DNA of 64,000 nucleotides from Paenibacillus sp. GP183 (GTDB lineage: Bacteria; Bacillota; Bacilli; Paenibacillales; NBRC-103111): assembly GCF_900104695.1 (NCBI RefSeq), contig NZ_FNSW01000001.1, forward strand, positions 3,466,001 through 3,530,000, read 5' to 3'. The notes below the pieces were generated by a model. That model was not told the DNA's origin. It did not search any database and saw only the letters and a list, made by a program, of their open reading frames with translations. How positions within the stretch are numbered: position 1 is the stretch's first letter; each line of letters starts with the position of its first letter. Position numbers and translations under genes: made by a program. Below are positions 15,932-25,152 of this stretch, piece after piece.

Positions 15932-16462
15932 TTATATGTCATCTCTTTTTCCCGGTTGGATAACGGCTAGTAAAAGCAGTATATAAATTCCGATTTCACC
16001 AATTGTACGGAGCCAGCTAAGAGTAGTCCATAGTTTGGCACGAGCTGCAAATTCCGGAGAAAAAGGCCCTTGTGCAGGTGTATTCTCAAAAGCGATGATT
16101 TCAGGAGCAAAATAAGCAAAGGTTGCTCCCCTTATAACCATGTACAGCCCCAGTACAATCAAAAGGTAATTTCTCCGTTTTCGATGCTGCCAATTAATAA
16201 CTAATGCGATGATGAGCAGAATATTGGCTGCGATATGAAATAGAATCCAGAAGCTAGTTAGTGAGAGGCCATTTGGTGCTTGAATCAAAGCAAAGGAAGC
16301 AGGCGGCGATTCACTCCAAACAGGAGCAACTACAATTTCCTCGTACAGGCCGCCTCCATTCAGTACGCCGAACAGTAAGACGGTTATAAACAATGTTAAA
16401 AATGCCAATTTGCTTTTCATACTTTTTGGGGTCGATTGCTTGTGGTTGTCATTTGCCCTCAT
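15932..16462 (-). CDS. Four-helix membrane protein, unknown
   Basis: The 176-aa protein has four predicted membrane segments (about 18-38, 68-90, 96-116, 148-168). A large extracytoplasmic loop after the first begins GGGLYEEIVVAPVW. This topology resembles DUF1772-like membrane proteins, but I cannot assign it firmly. It is divergent from the PadR-family gene, and both promoters share a region containing a long inverted repeat, so PadR is likely its repressor. ATG 16462 has only AAAGG directly before it; an internal Met at residue 15 is an alternative start. Confidence 0.7.
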   Translation of the reverse strand: MRANDNHKQSTPKSMKSKLAFLTLFITVLLFGVLNGGGLYEEIVVAPVWSESPPASFALIQAPNGLSLTSFWILFHIAANILLIIALVINWQHRKRRNYLLIVLGLYMVIRGATFAYFAPEIIAFENTPAQGPFSPEFAARAKLWTTLSWLRTIGEIGIYILLLLAVIQPGKRDDI

Positions 16463-16488
16463 CCTTTCATCAATTGAACACTTTATAG

Positions 16489-16521
16489 TTTATTTAGACT
16501 ATATTATTTAAACTAAATAAA
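16489..16521. promoter_or_regulatory. Candidate PadR operator
   Basis: TTTATTTAG and CTAAATAAA are perfect 9-bp inverted arms 15 bp apart, nested around TAGTTTA-type half sites. The site sits between the divergent membrane-protein and PadR genes. AT-rich palindromes of this kind are usual PadR targets. The binding is inferred. Confidence 0.5.
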
Positions 16522-16620
16522 GTCAACTACTGTTTCTCAAAATAATCAAAATGGGCTATACTTGGTAGAGTTTCTTGTGTTAACCATCACTTTAAATAGT
16601 CAGAAAGGAGCTGGAGCGGC

Positions 16621-17274
16621 ATGCCCAAACCGAAACGGAGTAATCTATTAGCTCTGGCCATCTTGTCCCTGCTGCATGAACGTCCCATGCATCCTTATGA
16701 AATCGGGGTTATGATGCGCCAGCGAGGCATTTCCGACAGCATCAAATTGAACACGGGTTCACTTTACGCCGTGATTGAAGCTTTATGGAAGAACAAATTG
16801 ATTCAGACGGTAGAAACAAAGCGAGAGGGCAAGCATCCAGAGAGGACGATCTACGAACCTACAGCGGCAGGCAAGACGGAGTTTTTTGAATGGCTGCGTT
16901 TCTTATTGCGTACGCCTGTGAAAGAATATCCGCAGTTTGCGGCCGGACTTTCTTTTTTAGGTCATTTGTCGCCTCGGGATACGCTTGATCTGTTGAAGGA
17001 GCGAGCTGGAACGCTTGTCACACAAATTCAAGACGTCCGTTCTTCCATGGAGGCAACACTCGCAATGGGAATCGACCGACTTTTTGTCATCGAGATGGAG
17101 TATTCCCTGGCTTTGCTCGAAGCCGAACAGAACTGGCTCGGGGAGTTGATAAATGACATTGAGAATGGTGTCATAACGGAGCGCAAAAAGGAAAACTTAG
17201 TTTGGGTCGTAAATTACAAAGAACCATCCAAAGGTGATACGGAGGATGAGATTAGCAAGAATCATAAAATCTAG
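16621..17274 (+). CDS. PadR-family transcriptional regulator
   Basis: The 217-aa protein has an N-terminal PadR winged helix (about 7-85: LLALAILSLLHERPMHPYEIG, LNTGSLYAVIEAL, PERTIYEPTAAG) and a C-terminal helical dimerisation region of the Vir_act_alpha_C kind. AAAGGAG lies 10 bases before ATG 16621. PadR proteins repress membrane-protein or exporter genes and release on ligand binding. The divergent membrane-protein gene is the obvious target. The gene is followed within 40 bp by a degenerate rlmH-end-like site. Confidence 0.9.
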   Translation: MPKPKRSNLLALAILSLLHERPMHPYEIGVMMRQRGISDSIKLNTGSLYAVIEALWKNKLIQTVETKREGKHPERTIYEPTAAGKTEFFEWLRFLLRTPVKEYPQFAAGLSFLGHLSPRDTLDLLKERAGTLVTQIQDVRSSMEATLAMGIDRLFVIEMEYSLALLEAEQNWLGELINDIENGVITERKKENLVWVVNYKEPSKGDTEDEISKNHKI

Positions 17275-17303
17275 TAAGTATGGTATAATGCCCTGAATCC
17301 TTT

Positions 17304-17351
17304 GCCGTTGAGCTTGTTACGGTTCCCCGTTACGTGCACAACGGCGAAATT
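17304..17351 (-). repeat. Degenerate rlmH-end/att-like site (site a)
   Basis: GCCGTT on the left and AACGGCGAAATTT on the right flank GAACCGTAACAAGCTCA (minus strand). This resembles the 18-bp rlmH 3'-end core with several changes. The flanking inverted ends are better preserved than the core. It has the same orientation as the other sites. Confidence 0.45.
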
Positions 17352-17362
17352 TAAAGACCTTC

Positions 17363-19018
17363 CTATCTTAAATCAGCGACTATAGCACGACCTGCTACTC
17401 GTCCTGAGAAGAGGCATCCCCCCAAGAACGTACCTTCAAGTGCCCGATAACCATGTATGCCGCCGCCTCCGAATCCGGAAGCTTCTCCTCCTGCATACAG
17501 ACCAGGAATCACTTCTCCCGAGGAATTAAGAACACGTCCAGACAAATCGGTTTGTAATCCCCCTAATGTTTTTCGGCTAACGATATTCAATCGAACCGCG
17601 ATAAGCGGTCCGCTTTTGGGATCAAGTATTTTATGCGGGGCGGCCACTCGAATTAATTTATCACCTATATAATTACGAGCTCCACGGAGGGCCGTAATTT
17701 GCAGATCTTTGGTAAAAGAATTATCCAATTCCCGATCTCTAGCTTGGATTTGGCGTTCAATCACCGCAAGATTCAATAAGTTTTCACCTGTCAATTTATT
17801 CATGCCAGAGACCAGATCAGCCAGATTGTCTGCAATAATGAAATCTTCGCCTTTGTCCATAAATGCTTGTACAGGACCCGGAGCCCCAGGCAGCACTCTG
17901 GCCAATACCTTTCTGATACTCTTTCCGGTTAAATCCGGATTTTGTTCAGATCCTGAAAGCGCGAATTCGTGTTCTATTATTTTTCTCGTTAAAATAAACC
18001 ATGAATAGCAATATCCTGTCTTTTGTATAGCTTCAAGTGTACCCAATGTGTCAAAGCCCGGAAAATTTGGAGCCGGAAAGCGCTGCCCTCGCGCATCCAA
18101 CCAAATCGATGAGGGGCCTGGAAGTATGCGAATACCGTGATTGTTCCAGACCGGATTCCAGTTTTTCAGTCCTTCTGTGTAGTGCCACATTCGATCCTTG
18201 TTAACGACTCGTCCACCTGCTTCTTCAGTAATGGTAATCATCCGTCCATCGACATGCGCGGGAACCCCTGAAAGCATATGCTTAGGAGGCTCTCCAAGCC
18301 GACTAGGCCAATTTTTCCGGATCAAATCATGATTACCCCCTATACCGCCTGTGGTAACGATCACCGCTTGAGCTTGATAATTAAATTCTCCTATCACCTC
18401 TCTGGAGCTTTCTACACCGCGGGATGATGAACTTGGAGCAAGTATAGATCCGCTCACGCCAACAATAGCACCGTTCCTCTTCACAAGCTGGTCAATGCGA
18501 TGACGCGGCCGAAACTCGGCACTTCCATCTTTCATGTGTTGTCGAATGCGTCGTTCGAAGGGTGCAACAACGCCTGGCCCTGTTCCCCATACGATGTGGA
18601 ATCTGGGTACAGAGTTTCCATGCCCCTCAGCCAGATAGCCGCCTCGTTCGGCCCAGCCAACTATTGGAAAAAAGCGCACACCCATATCGTGCAGCCATGC
18701 GCGTTTCTCCCCGGCTGCAAATTCTACATAAGCCTCTGCCCATTTTCGTCCCCAATAATCCTCGTCGTCTTCCTTATCGAAACCAGCTGAACCCATCCAG
18801 TCTTGCCAAGCCAATTCTTTGGAATCCTTAATGCCCAATCGGCGCTGCTCCGGGGAATTGACTAGAAACAAACCTCCAAACGACCACCATGCTTGGCCGC
18901 CGATTGAGGATTCAGGCTCTTGATCCAAAAGCAATACTTTTTTCCCGGCATCGGCAATTTCTGCCGCTGCAACCAGACCCGTTAGTCCGGCCCCTGCCAC
19001 TATTACATCGAAATCCAC
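17363..19018 (-). CDS. FAD-binding dehydrogenase (fumarate reductase/KstD-like)
   Basis: The 551-aa flavoprotein has an N-terminal Rossmann motif VIVAGAGLTGLVAAAEIADAG (about 5-25) with the acidic LLLDQEPES following. A C-terminal FAD closing motif, GLYAGGEASGFGGGGIHG, lies near residue 510. The family covers fumarate-reductase flavoproteins and 3-ketosteroid-1-dehydrogenase-like enzymes; many bacterial members are annotated only as FAD-binding dehydrogenase. GTG 19018 is supported by AGGAGG 8 bases upstream. It stands alone. There is no heme or covalent-flavin motif, so soluble cytoplasmic oxidoreductase activity is likely; the substrate is unknown. Confidence 0.85.
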   Translation of the reverse strand: MDFDVIVAGAGLTGLVAAAEIADAGKKVLLLDQEPESSIGGQAWWSFGGLFLVNSPEQRRLGIKDSKELAWQDWMGSAGFDKEDDEDYWGRKWAEAYVEFAAGEKRAWLHDMGVRFFPIVGWAERGGYLAEGHGNSVPRFHIVWGTGPGVVAPFERRIRQHMKDGSAEFRPRHRIDQLVKRNGAIVGVSGSILAPSSSSRGVESSREVIGEFNYQAQAVIVTTGGIGGNHDLIRKNWPSRLGEPPKHMLSGVPAHVDGRMITITEEAGGRVVNKDRMWHYTEGLKNWNPVWNNHGIRILPGPSSIWLDARGQRFPAPNFPGFDTLGTLEAIQKTGYCYSWFILTRKIIEHEFALSGSEQNPDLTGKSIRKVLARVLPGAPGPVQAFMDKGEDFIIADNLADLVSGMNKLTGENLLNLAVIERQIQARDRELDNSFTKDLQITALRGARNYIGDKLIRVAAPHKILDPKSGPLIAVRLNIVSRKTLGGLQTDLSGRVLNSSGEVIPGLYAGGEASGFGGGGIHGYRALEGTFLGGCLFSGRVAGRAIVADLR

Positions 19019-19191
19019 AATGAAAACCTCCTAAATGATCACATCTTATCACTTTCAGGTAAATCTTTAGTTAGAAGTGCTTTCATTTGAATAGTTAGAT
19101 AATATTAGTGACGCTTTTTCTATTTTATGACAATTAAATAGACATTACTAGATATTCTTAGCAGCACTTTGAATGATGCATAAATATAGAT

Positions 19192-19233
19192 AAGGGCCGG
19201 GGCACCTGCAACAAGGTGCTTGCCGGCCCTTTC
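19192..19233. terminator. Strong stem-loop in the gap before the exporter operon
   Basis: AAGGGCCGG pairs with CCGGCCCTT and an inner GCACCT with AGGTGC, followed by three T on the plus strand. No intact plus-strand gene ends just before it. It may be a leftover terminator, or a leader attenuator of the MacA-like gene that starts 230 bp downstream. The rest of the 19.02-19.46 kb gap shows nothing else clear. Confidence 0.5.
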
Positions 19234-19466
19234 TATGTGAGTGTCATAGCGGATGCAGAGATAACTCCAAAAATTGACAAACTCTTTTTTCAGCATATGT
19301 TCAGGTATGCATATTATTATGAACCTATTCGAACAAAGGGGGAAAAAGTTTAATGTAATAGTGGAGGATTCAAATCGAACATTGGACTATTCAAAAAGTT
19401 ATCTAAATAATAAATTTTAGCACATAAGGTACAAACATTTATTTTAAAAAGGCGGTGCATGGGTTT

Positions 19467-20879
19467 ATGGCCAAAAAGGCGAAAATGATTTCGATTGCTG
19501 TTGCCGGGCTTTTACTATTCGGTGGCGGTGTTACGTATTATATTGAAAAGCCTGCTGCTGTCGCGGCTCAAAATATTCAACTCGCGACAGTTCTGCGCGG
19601 GGATGTATCCCAAACTGTGTCTGTGTCCGGAACTCTCGCTCCTGCCAATCAAGTCAGCTTCTCTTCTCCAGGTAATGGTGCTAAAATCAGCGCAATGAAT
19701 GTGAAAGTCGGAGCTAAAGTACAAGCGGGTCAAGTTCTGGCGACCTTCGATAGCACATCTGCTCAAATTCAATTGGAAAGCGCTAAAGCAAATTTTGCTT
19801 CAGCGCAAACAAAATTATCGCAAGCCAAGAAAGGTTCGACTAGTGCTCAAATTGCTGTTCAAAGTGCCAATGTGGAAAAAGCAAAGGCAAATTTGAATGA
19901 TGCGATTTCAAATTATGACGCTGCAGCTAACGATCCGAAATCTACAACCTCGAAGAAAGATCAAGCCAAAGCATCGAAGGATCAGGCGCAAGCCGCGTAT
20001 GATTCTGCTGTAGAACAATTAAAAAGCCTTAAGGCAGGACCTGACGCATCTAGTGTTCAATCTGCTCAAGCTTCCGTTGATCAGGCTGGGTCGCAGGTTA
20101 CCCAGGCTCAACAAACACTTGATTCCTATACGATTAAAGCACCTTTTGACGGCGTTGTTTCTGCTGTGAATGGACAAGTTGGTTCCCCTTCAGCTAATAA
20201 TGCTGCTTTGCTTATTTTGGATGATGCAAGCTCCGCAGTGCTGACGGCCACCTTGCAGGTAAGTCAGACCGATATTACCAAGATTCAGTCTGGAATGGCT
20301 GCCGAAGTGACAACCACTGCATTGCAAGGTAAAACATGGAAAGGAACCGTTACGACGGTTGCCCCTGACTCTACAACAAGTAATGGACTTACTACGTACG
20401 CTGTTGGGTTAAATGTTGAAAATCCGGATGGACTGTTGCGCAGCGGAATAAGCATTAACGTGACTATTACTACAGGAACGCATAGTAATGTTCTTTATAT
20501 CCCTTCTATGGCTTTAAAACAAACAGGGAATAGGACAGGTGTATATATCCAAGATTCTGCAGCGGGAACGAATTCGAACTCGAGTCCAAGTTCTAGTGGA
20601 AACAAACAGGGAAATTCATCCCAGAATTCTTCTATTAACGGATTAAAATTTGTACCGATCCAAACTAGATATCTTACAGGCTCTAAGGTTGAGGTGACTT
20701 CAGGTCTTACAGAAGGTGAACAGATCGCTATCGTCATGCCAACGCCTTCCTCCAATAATAACCAAAAAAACAGCAATGGAAACAGTCTATTCGGCAATAA
20801 CATGGGTGGTTTTGGCGGCGGCAACGGCGGTAACGGCGGCGGTGGAAACCGAGGCAGCGGTGGAAAAGGAGGAAATTAA
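19467..20879 (+). CDS. MacA/YknX-like membrane fusion protein
   Basis: The 470-aa adaptor has an N-terminal signal anchor (about 8-28), a biotinyl-lipoyl hairpin domain (about 40-85 and 205-245), a long alpha-helical hairpin rich in Ala/Gln/Lys between them (about 90-205), then a beta-barrel and membrane-proximal domain. The C-terminal 40 residues are Asn/Gly-rich (GGFGGGNGGNGGGG), which is unusual. It should bridge the MacB-type permease to the cell wall in this Gram-positive. ATG 19467 is preceded by GGCGG. It is the first of four genes, with 2 bp to the ATPase gene. Confidence 0.9.
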   Translation: MAKKAKMISIAVAGLLLFGGGVTYYIEKPAAVAAQNIQLATVLRGDVSQTVSVSGTLAPANQVSFSSPGNGAKISAMNVKVGAKVQAGQVLATFDSTSAQIQLESAKANFASAQTKLSQAKKGSTSAQIAVQSANVEKAKANLNDAISNYDAAANDPKSTTSKKDQAKASKDQAQAAYDSAVEQLKSLKAGPDASSVQSAQASVDQAGSQVTQAQQTLDSYTIKAPFDGVVSAVNGQVGSPSANNAALLILDDASSAVLTATLQVSQTDITKIQSGMAAEVTTTALQGKTWKGTVTTVAPDSTTSNGLTTYAVGLNVENPDGLLRSGISINVTITTGTHSNVLYIPSMALKQTGNRTGVYIQDSAAGTNSNSSPSSSGNKQGNSSQNSSINGLKFVPIQTRYLTGSKVEVTSGLTEGEQIAIVMPTPSSNNNQKNSNGNSLFGNNMGGFGGGNGGNGGGGNRGSGGKGGN

Positions 20880-20881
20880 TT

Positions 20882-21616
20882 ATGAAACCTCTCATTCGAC
20901 TCACCCATCTTAAAAAGATCTATCAAGTCGGCGATCAAACGATTCATGCCCTTAGAGATGTAGATCTGACGATCTACGAAGGTGAATTCGTAGCCATTAT
21001 GGGCCCTTCAGGTTCCGGCAAATCCACCATGATGAATGTTCTAGGTTGTCTGGATAAACCTACTTACGGCGAGCATTATCTGGATGGTGTTGAAATCATG
21101 AAGGCGAATGACAAACAGCTTGCCCATATTCGCAATGAAAAAATCGGGTTTATCTTTCAAAGCTTTAATCTGCTTGCCAGAACTTCTGCGGTTGAGAACG
21201 TAGAATTGCCGATGCTGTATGCAGGTATTTCTTCCAAAGAAAGAAGAAAACGGGCCATTGATTCTCTTTCGAGTGTCGGTCTTGCAGAACGCCTTCACAA
21301 TAAGCCAAATGAACTTTCTGGAGGACAGCAGCAGCGTGTGTCGATTGCCCGTGCCCTTGTTAACAATCCTGTTATCTTACTTGCGGACGAACCGACAGGA
21401 GCATTGGATACGAAAACGACCTATGAAATTATGAGCATTTTCCAACGTTTAAATGATGCTGGGAAAACCGTAATTTTGGTCACGCACGAGCCTGATGTTG
21501 CTGCATACGCAAAGCGCATTGTCCGATTCCGCGACGGTATGATTGAACAAGACGAATATATGGAACAGAAGCGGATTGCAGAACATGTGGAGGTGGAGTC
21601 ATATGAACTTCTTTGA
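20882..21616 (+). CDS. MacB-type ABC transporter ATPase
   Basis: The 244-aa ATPase has Walker [10 protein letters not shown], signature [16 protein letters not shown], Walker [14 protein letters not shown] and the switch His in [13 protein letters not shown]. The LolD/MacB/YknY family pairs with FtsX-fold permeases. The start follows GGAGG in the glycine tail codons of the adaptor gene. The stop overlaps the permease start, so the three are translationally coupled. The likely role is mechanotransmission-type export of peptides or antimicrobials, or envelope stress defence. Confidence 0.93.
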   Translation: MKPLIRLTHLKKIYQVGDQTIHALRDVDLTIYEGEFVAIMGPSGSGKSTMMNVLGCLDKPTYGEHYLDGVEIMKANDKQLAHIRNEKIGFIFQSFNLLARTSAVENVELPMLYAGISSKERRKRAIDSLSSVGLAERLHNKPNELSGGQQQRVSIARALVNNPVILLADEPTGALDTKTTYEIMSIFQRLNDAGKTVILVTHEPDVAAYAKRIVRFRDGMIEQDEYMEQKRIAEHVEVESYELL

Positions 21617-22820
21617 AAGTATTCGTATTTCTCTACGAAGCATAAAAGTTAATAAAATGCGTTCATTTCTTACTATGCTAGGCATCATCATAGGAGTTTG
21701 TTCTGTTATTATGATGGTTGCGATTAGCCAAGGGGCTACCTCATCGGTTACAAATCAAATTCAAAGCTTAGGAAGTAATTTACTCATTGTTTCTCCAGGA
21801 CAGGTTGTTCAAGGGAATGTGAAAATGGGTGCCGGTTCAAAAGATACGCTTACTTTACAAGACATAAACGCTTTGAAAAATGTAAGCACCGTCCAAGGCG
21901 CTGCCCCGGATACAACCAAAAGTGCAACCGTGACCTATGGAGATACGAGTTATTCGACGACTATCGAGGGAACCAACCCTGATTTCCTTACGGTTCGTAA
22001 TAGACAAATGCAACAAGGACGTTTCTTTACAGATCCGGAAATGAATGCAAATGGAAATGTGGCCGTCTTAGGAACGGATGTTGTCTCTAACTTGTTTGGG
22101 AATACCAACGCCAATGTGGTTGGGCGAACCATCAACATCAATAATATTCCGTTTACCGTTATCGGTGTGCTTCAGTCTCAAGGCTCTTCTGCGGCCACGA
22201 ATAACGATGACCGCATCATTATTCCAATTACAACAGGCATGGATCGTATCTTTGGTTCGGCTTCGTTAAGAAATATCTATGTGTCTGCTGCTTCAGCAAA
22301 TCAATTGAGTCAAGCACAACTAGATGTGGAAATGGCTCTCCGTTCTTCCCATAATTTAATGCCAAGTGATTCCGCAGATTTCCAAATTACCAATCAAAGT
22401 GACGTCTTATCCACAGCACAAGGCGTAACCAGCGTCATGACAACACTTCTTGCGGGAACAGCTGCAATATCCTTACTTGTAGGCGGAATCGGAATCATGA
22501 ACATCATGCTTGTTTCGGTTACCGAACGGACACGTGAAATTGGGATTCGCAAGGCAATTGGTGCAGCCCGCGGAAGAATTTTAGCCCAGTTTTTAATTGA
22601 ATCTATAGTTTTAAGTGTTGCAGGCGGCGTCACTGGAATCCTGTTCGGCTTTTTAGGCTCGAAAGCTATTACGCAGTTTGCACATATTACAACGGCGATT
22701 CAACTATCGCCAATCGTGTATTCCTTTATCTTCTCCTTCCTGGTTGGAGTCGTATTTGGAGTATACCCGGCTCGCAAAGCATCCCGATTGAATCCAATTG
22801 ATGCGTTACGTTATGAATGA
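21603..22820 (+). CDS. MacB-type ABC transporter permease (FtsX fold)
   Basis: The 405-aa protein has one N-terminal helix (about 20-42, MLGIIIGVCSVIMMVAISQG), a large extracytoplasmic MacB_PCD domain (about 45-240), and three C-terminal helices with MLVSVTERTREIGIRKAIGA. ATG 21603 has GGAGGTGGAG upstream; the frame extends further left but only inside the ATPase gene. With the ATPase and adaptor it forms a YknXYZ/MacAB-like exporter. The substrate is unknown; in Bacilli similar systems protect against toxic peptides. Confidence 0.93.
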   Translation: MNFFESIRISLRSIKVNKMRSFLTMLGIIIGVCSVIMMVAISQGATSSVTNQIQSLGSNLLIVSPGQVVQGNVKMGAGSKDTLTLQDINALKNVSTVQGAAPDTTKSATVTYGDTSYSTTIEGTNPDFLTVRNRQMQQGRFFTDPEMNANGNVAVLGTDVVSNLFGNTNANVVGRTININNIPFTVIGVLQSQGSSAATNNDDRIIIPITTGMDRIFGSASLRNIYVSAASANQLSQAQLDVEMALRSSHNLMPSDSADFQITNQSDVLSTAQGVTSVMTTLLAGTAAISLLVGGIGIMNIMLVSVTERTREIGIRKAIGAARGRILAQFLIESIVLSVAGGVTGILFGFLGSKAITQFAHITTAIQLSPIVYSFIFSFLVGVVFGVYPARKASRLNPIDALRYE

Positions 22821-22833
22821 GAAAGGTGGATAA

Positions 22834-23334
22834 ATGATGAGACAAACAATTAAATATAGCTTAGAGGTCTTGACTATGGCAGCCTTGCTTGCGGGGGTAG
22901 TTGGTTGTGGATCTTCTTCCGCAACCGCCAACACTCAAGCATCTCCTTCCGCAAGTAATCATACTGGAAATGGAAATGCGAATGGATATGGGAAAGGGAA
23001 CGGAAATCGTCCCCCCGGTCAAGGCGGAGGCGGCATGTTTAACAATCAAGCGTTGTTAAGCTTGTTGAATATGGATCAAACGACATTGCAAAATGACTTG
23101 AAAAACGGAAAAACACTTGTTGATATTGGAAAAGAACACAGTGTAACCGAAGATCAGATTGTAAATGTCCTGGTTCAACAGCGTGTGGATGCTGCCAAAA
23201 AACAAGGGAAAACCGATGACGAAATCAATCAGAGCAAAGTTCAATGGACGGACCAAGCGAAAAATCAAGCAGAAAACCCAATGAATTTTAATCGCGGCGG
23301 CAGTGGCGGCGGCGGAAACCCAAAAGGCCAGTAA
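22834..23334 (+). CDS. Lipoprotein with Gly/Asn-rich ends, exporter-associated
   Basis: The 166-aa protein has a lipobox LLAGVVGC (Cys about 25), so it is probably lipid-anchored. A low-complexity linker (Asn/Gly/Pro, about 40-68) is followed by a helical domain (about 70-140) containing LLNMDQTTLQNDLKNGKTLVD and DQIVNVLVQQRVDAAKKQGK, and then a Gly-rich tail. The helical part resembles small periplasmic helical repeats found near MacB loci in Paenibacillaceae. The Gly-rich tail mirrors that of the adaptor. AAAGGTGG precedes ATG 22834, 13 bp after the permease, and a terminator follows. It may be an accessory subunit (inference). Confidence 0.78.
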   Translation: MMRQTIKYSLEVLTMAALLAGVVGCGSSSATANTQASPSASNHTGNGNANGYGKGNGNRPPGQGGGGMFNNQALLSLLNMDQTTLQNDLKNGKTLVDIGKEHSVTEDQIVNVLVQQRVDAAKKQGKTDDEINQSKVQWTDQAKNQAENPMNFNRGGSGGGGNPKGQ

Positions 23335-23367
23335 TCCAGGAAATGCAGTTCTTTCCTATCATGCTAT

Positions 23368-23404
23368 AAACAGCCCCAGCTTCTTTGAGAAGCTGGGGCT
23401 GTTT
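23368..23404 (+). terminator. Terminator of the MacAB-like operon
   Basis: A near-perfect 16-bp stem (AAACAGCCCCAGCTTC with its complement) and short loop, ending in TTT, lies about 35 bp beyond the lipoprotein stop. Confidence 0.85.
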
Positions 23405-23411
23405 GCGAGCG

Positions 23412-23627
23412 GACATCTGGCAATTTATTGACAACGCATACGCTCAGCAGATTACACTGGAATCGCTTGCACACCGCTTCTTCGTCAGCAAGGAGCATCT
23501 GTCGCTGATTTTCAAGCAGTAGGTGGGCTCTACGGTGATGGACTACATCGCTTCTAATCGGATCGCCGAAGCCCGACAGCTGATGCAGACGTCAGGCAAG
23601 GGCACGAGTAGAAAGTTGGAAGAGTAA
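23412..23627 (+). pseudogene. AraC-type HTH remnant (YesN-like regulator fragment)
   Basis: In one frame the sequence reads DIWQFIDNAYAQQITLESLA, then FVSKEHLSLIFKQ, a TAG stop, then VGSTVMDYIASNRIAEARQL and a later stop. This is the double HTH domain of an AraC/YesN response regulator, with an internal stop and no upstream body. It directly precedes a sugar ABC importer, the usual place for its regulator. The importer therefore seems to have lost its dedicated YesMN control. Confidence 0.8.
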
Positions 23628-23704
23628 ACCATATCAATATTGCTCATACTATCCCTCAAATCCCAATTCAATGCAAGATATGCGGATTCAGGAGTATACT
23701 CCCC

Positions 23705-23720
23705 ATGTAAACGTTACTAT
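23705..23720 (+). promoter_or_regulatory. Possible cre (CcpA) site
   Basis: ATGTAAACGTTACTAT matches the cre consensus at most positions and lies 21 bp before the start codon of the sugar-binding protein gene. Carbon catabolite repression of this importer is therefore plausible. Confidence 0.4.
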
Positions 23721-23741
23721 AAATAAGGGAGGTTTTCGGTA

Positions 23742-25058
23742 ATGAAAAAAACTTTACTTACCCTGGCGGCTATCGTGATGCTGGGGACAACCGCGGCCTG
23801 CGGCAGCAGTAATGGCGGCAACGCCGCCAATCCAAGTGGCACAAAGGGCGCCACACAGACGAATGCGCCTTCCGCGGCGCTGCAAAAAGTGCAATTGAAA
23901 ATTTTCCTCGGAGGGCTGGATCGTTTTCGCGTGCAGTTCGACAGCTATTTCGCGAAATTTGCGGAGAAAGAAAAAGCGGATAAAAATATCGAGGTTACGT
24001 TCAATTCCGAGTATCCCGGAGCCGATACCGCGCCGCAAATTTTGAAAACCCGCCTGGCTACTGGAGATGTTCCGGATGTGTTCAGCCTTCATGCCGGCAA
24101 TGATATCCCGCCGTTCTCCACAGCAGGCTTTTTGACGGATCTGTCCGATCAGCCATTCGCCAGCAAACTGATCCCAGGCATCAAACCGCTCGTATCGGTC
24201 AACGGCAAAGTCGTCGCCTTACCGTTGGAGAGCGTGGCATGGGGTTATCTGTACAATAAGAAAATTTTCAACGATTTGGGCATTACGCCTCCAGCCACGC
24301 TGACGGAAATGAAAACTGTCGTACAGAAGTTGAAGGACAATAAAATGAAGCCGTTTCTGCTCAGCTACAAAGAAGCGTGGATTCCGCAGTTGTTCCTGCC
24401 TCTGACGGTCGGTGGACTGGTAAACAGCACCCATAAAGATTTCGTCAGTAAAATGAACAGCGATCAAGGCAGCTTTGCAGATATTAAGGAAATGTTCGAC
24501 ATTATCGATTTGGTTAACGCCAACGGAACGGATCGCCCATTCGAAATAAGCAACGACGACGGCTCCGCTGCTTTCGCAACCGGCTCTGCAGCCATGTGGG
24601 TGCAGGGGCCGTGGAACGCGGACAGCATTCTGAAAGTGGACGACAAGTTCCAACTTGGGGTTGCGCCGTTGCCGATTACGGACAATCCGGCATCAACACT
24701 AATCAACACTTCGGTCTCCACTGCCCTAGCGATATCACCGGGGAGCAAAAACAAAGAAGTGGCGCTGGATCTGCTCAACTATATTCTGGATGACCAGGCC
24801 TCCAATGATCTTTACCAAAGCCTGAAATTCAACCCGGTTTCAACCAAACACACCTTTAAGCCTTATCCTTGGGTAGAAGATGCCTTAGTGTATGTGAACA
24901 AAGGCCAGTCGTATCAGGATCCGACCATTCCTTCCGCGGTGAAGGACGAATCCGGCAAAGCGCTGCAATCTTACTACAACAAATCCATGACCAAGGATGA
25001 TATCATTAAGGATTTGGACAAAACCTGGAAAAATGCCAACGCCGCAGCCAAAAAATAA
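23742..25058 (+). CDS. Sugar ABC transporter solute-binding lipoprotein
   Basis: The 438-aa protein has a lipobox MLGTTAAC (Cys about 20) and a family-1 extracellular binding fold: NIEVTFNSEYPG, then PDVFSLHAGNDIPPF, MWVQGPWNADSI and the C-terminal LDLLNYILDDQAS. It delivers an oligosaccharide to the two permeases downstream. A start-proximal GGGAGG is clear. The operon has no ATPase gene, so it probably shares an MsmX/UgpC-type ATPase, as many Firmicute sugar importers do. Confidence 0.92.
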   Translation: MKKTLLTLAAIVMLGTTAACGSSNGGNAANPSGTKGATQTNAPSAALQKVQLKIFLGGLDRFRVQFDSYFAKFAEKEKADKNIEVTFNSEYPGADTAPQILKTRLATGDVPDVFSLHAGNDIPPFSTAGFLTDLSDQPFASKLIPGIKPLVSVNGKVVALPLESVAWGYLYNKKIFNDLGITPPATLTEMKTVVQKLKDNKMKPFLLSYKEAWIPQLFLPLTVGGLVNSTHKDFVSKMNSDQGSFADIKEMFDIIDLVNANGTDRPFEISNDDGSAAFATGSAAMWVQGPWNADSILKVDDKFQLGVAPLPITDNPASTLINTSVSTALAISPGSKNKEVALDLLNYILDDQASNDLYQSLKFNPVSTKHTFKPYPWVEDALVYVNKGQSYQDPTIPSAVKDESGKALQSYYNKSMTKDDIIKDLDKTWKNANAAAKK

Positions 25059-25080
25059 AAACGGATTGTAGAATTGCGCC

Positions 25081-25127
25081 GTGCCCCGATACCGTTGCCG
25101 CGCACCTAGCGGCAATTGGCGGGGTAC
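25081..25127 (+). other. Intergenic hairpin between binding protein and permease genes
   Basis: GTGCCCCG with CGGGGTAC, and TTGCCGC with GCGGCAA, form a two-part stem 20 bp after the binding-protein stop. Such hairpins raise binding-protein expression over permeases by protecting the 5' mRNA part or by partial termination. Only a short T-run follows. Confidence 0.6.
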
Positions 25128-25152
25128 GGTTTTCCTAAGGAGGGGAACTATA

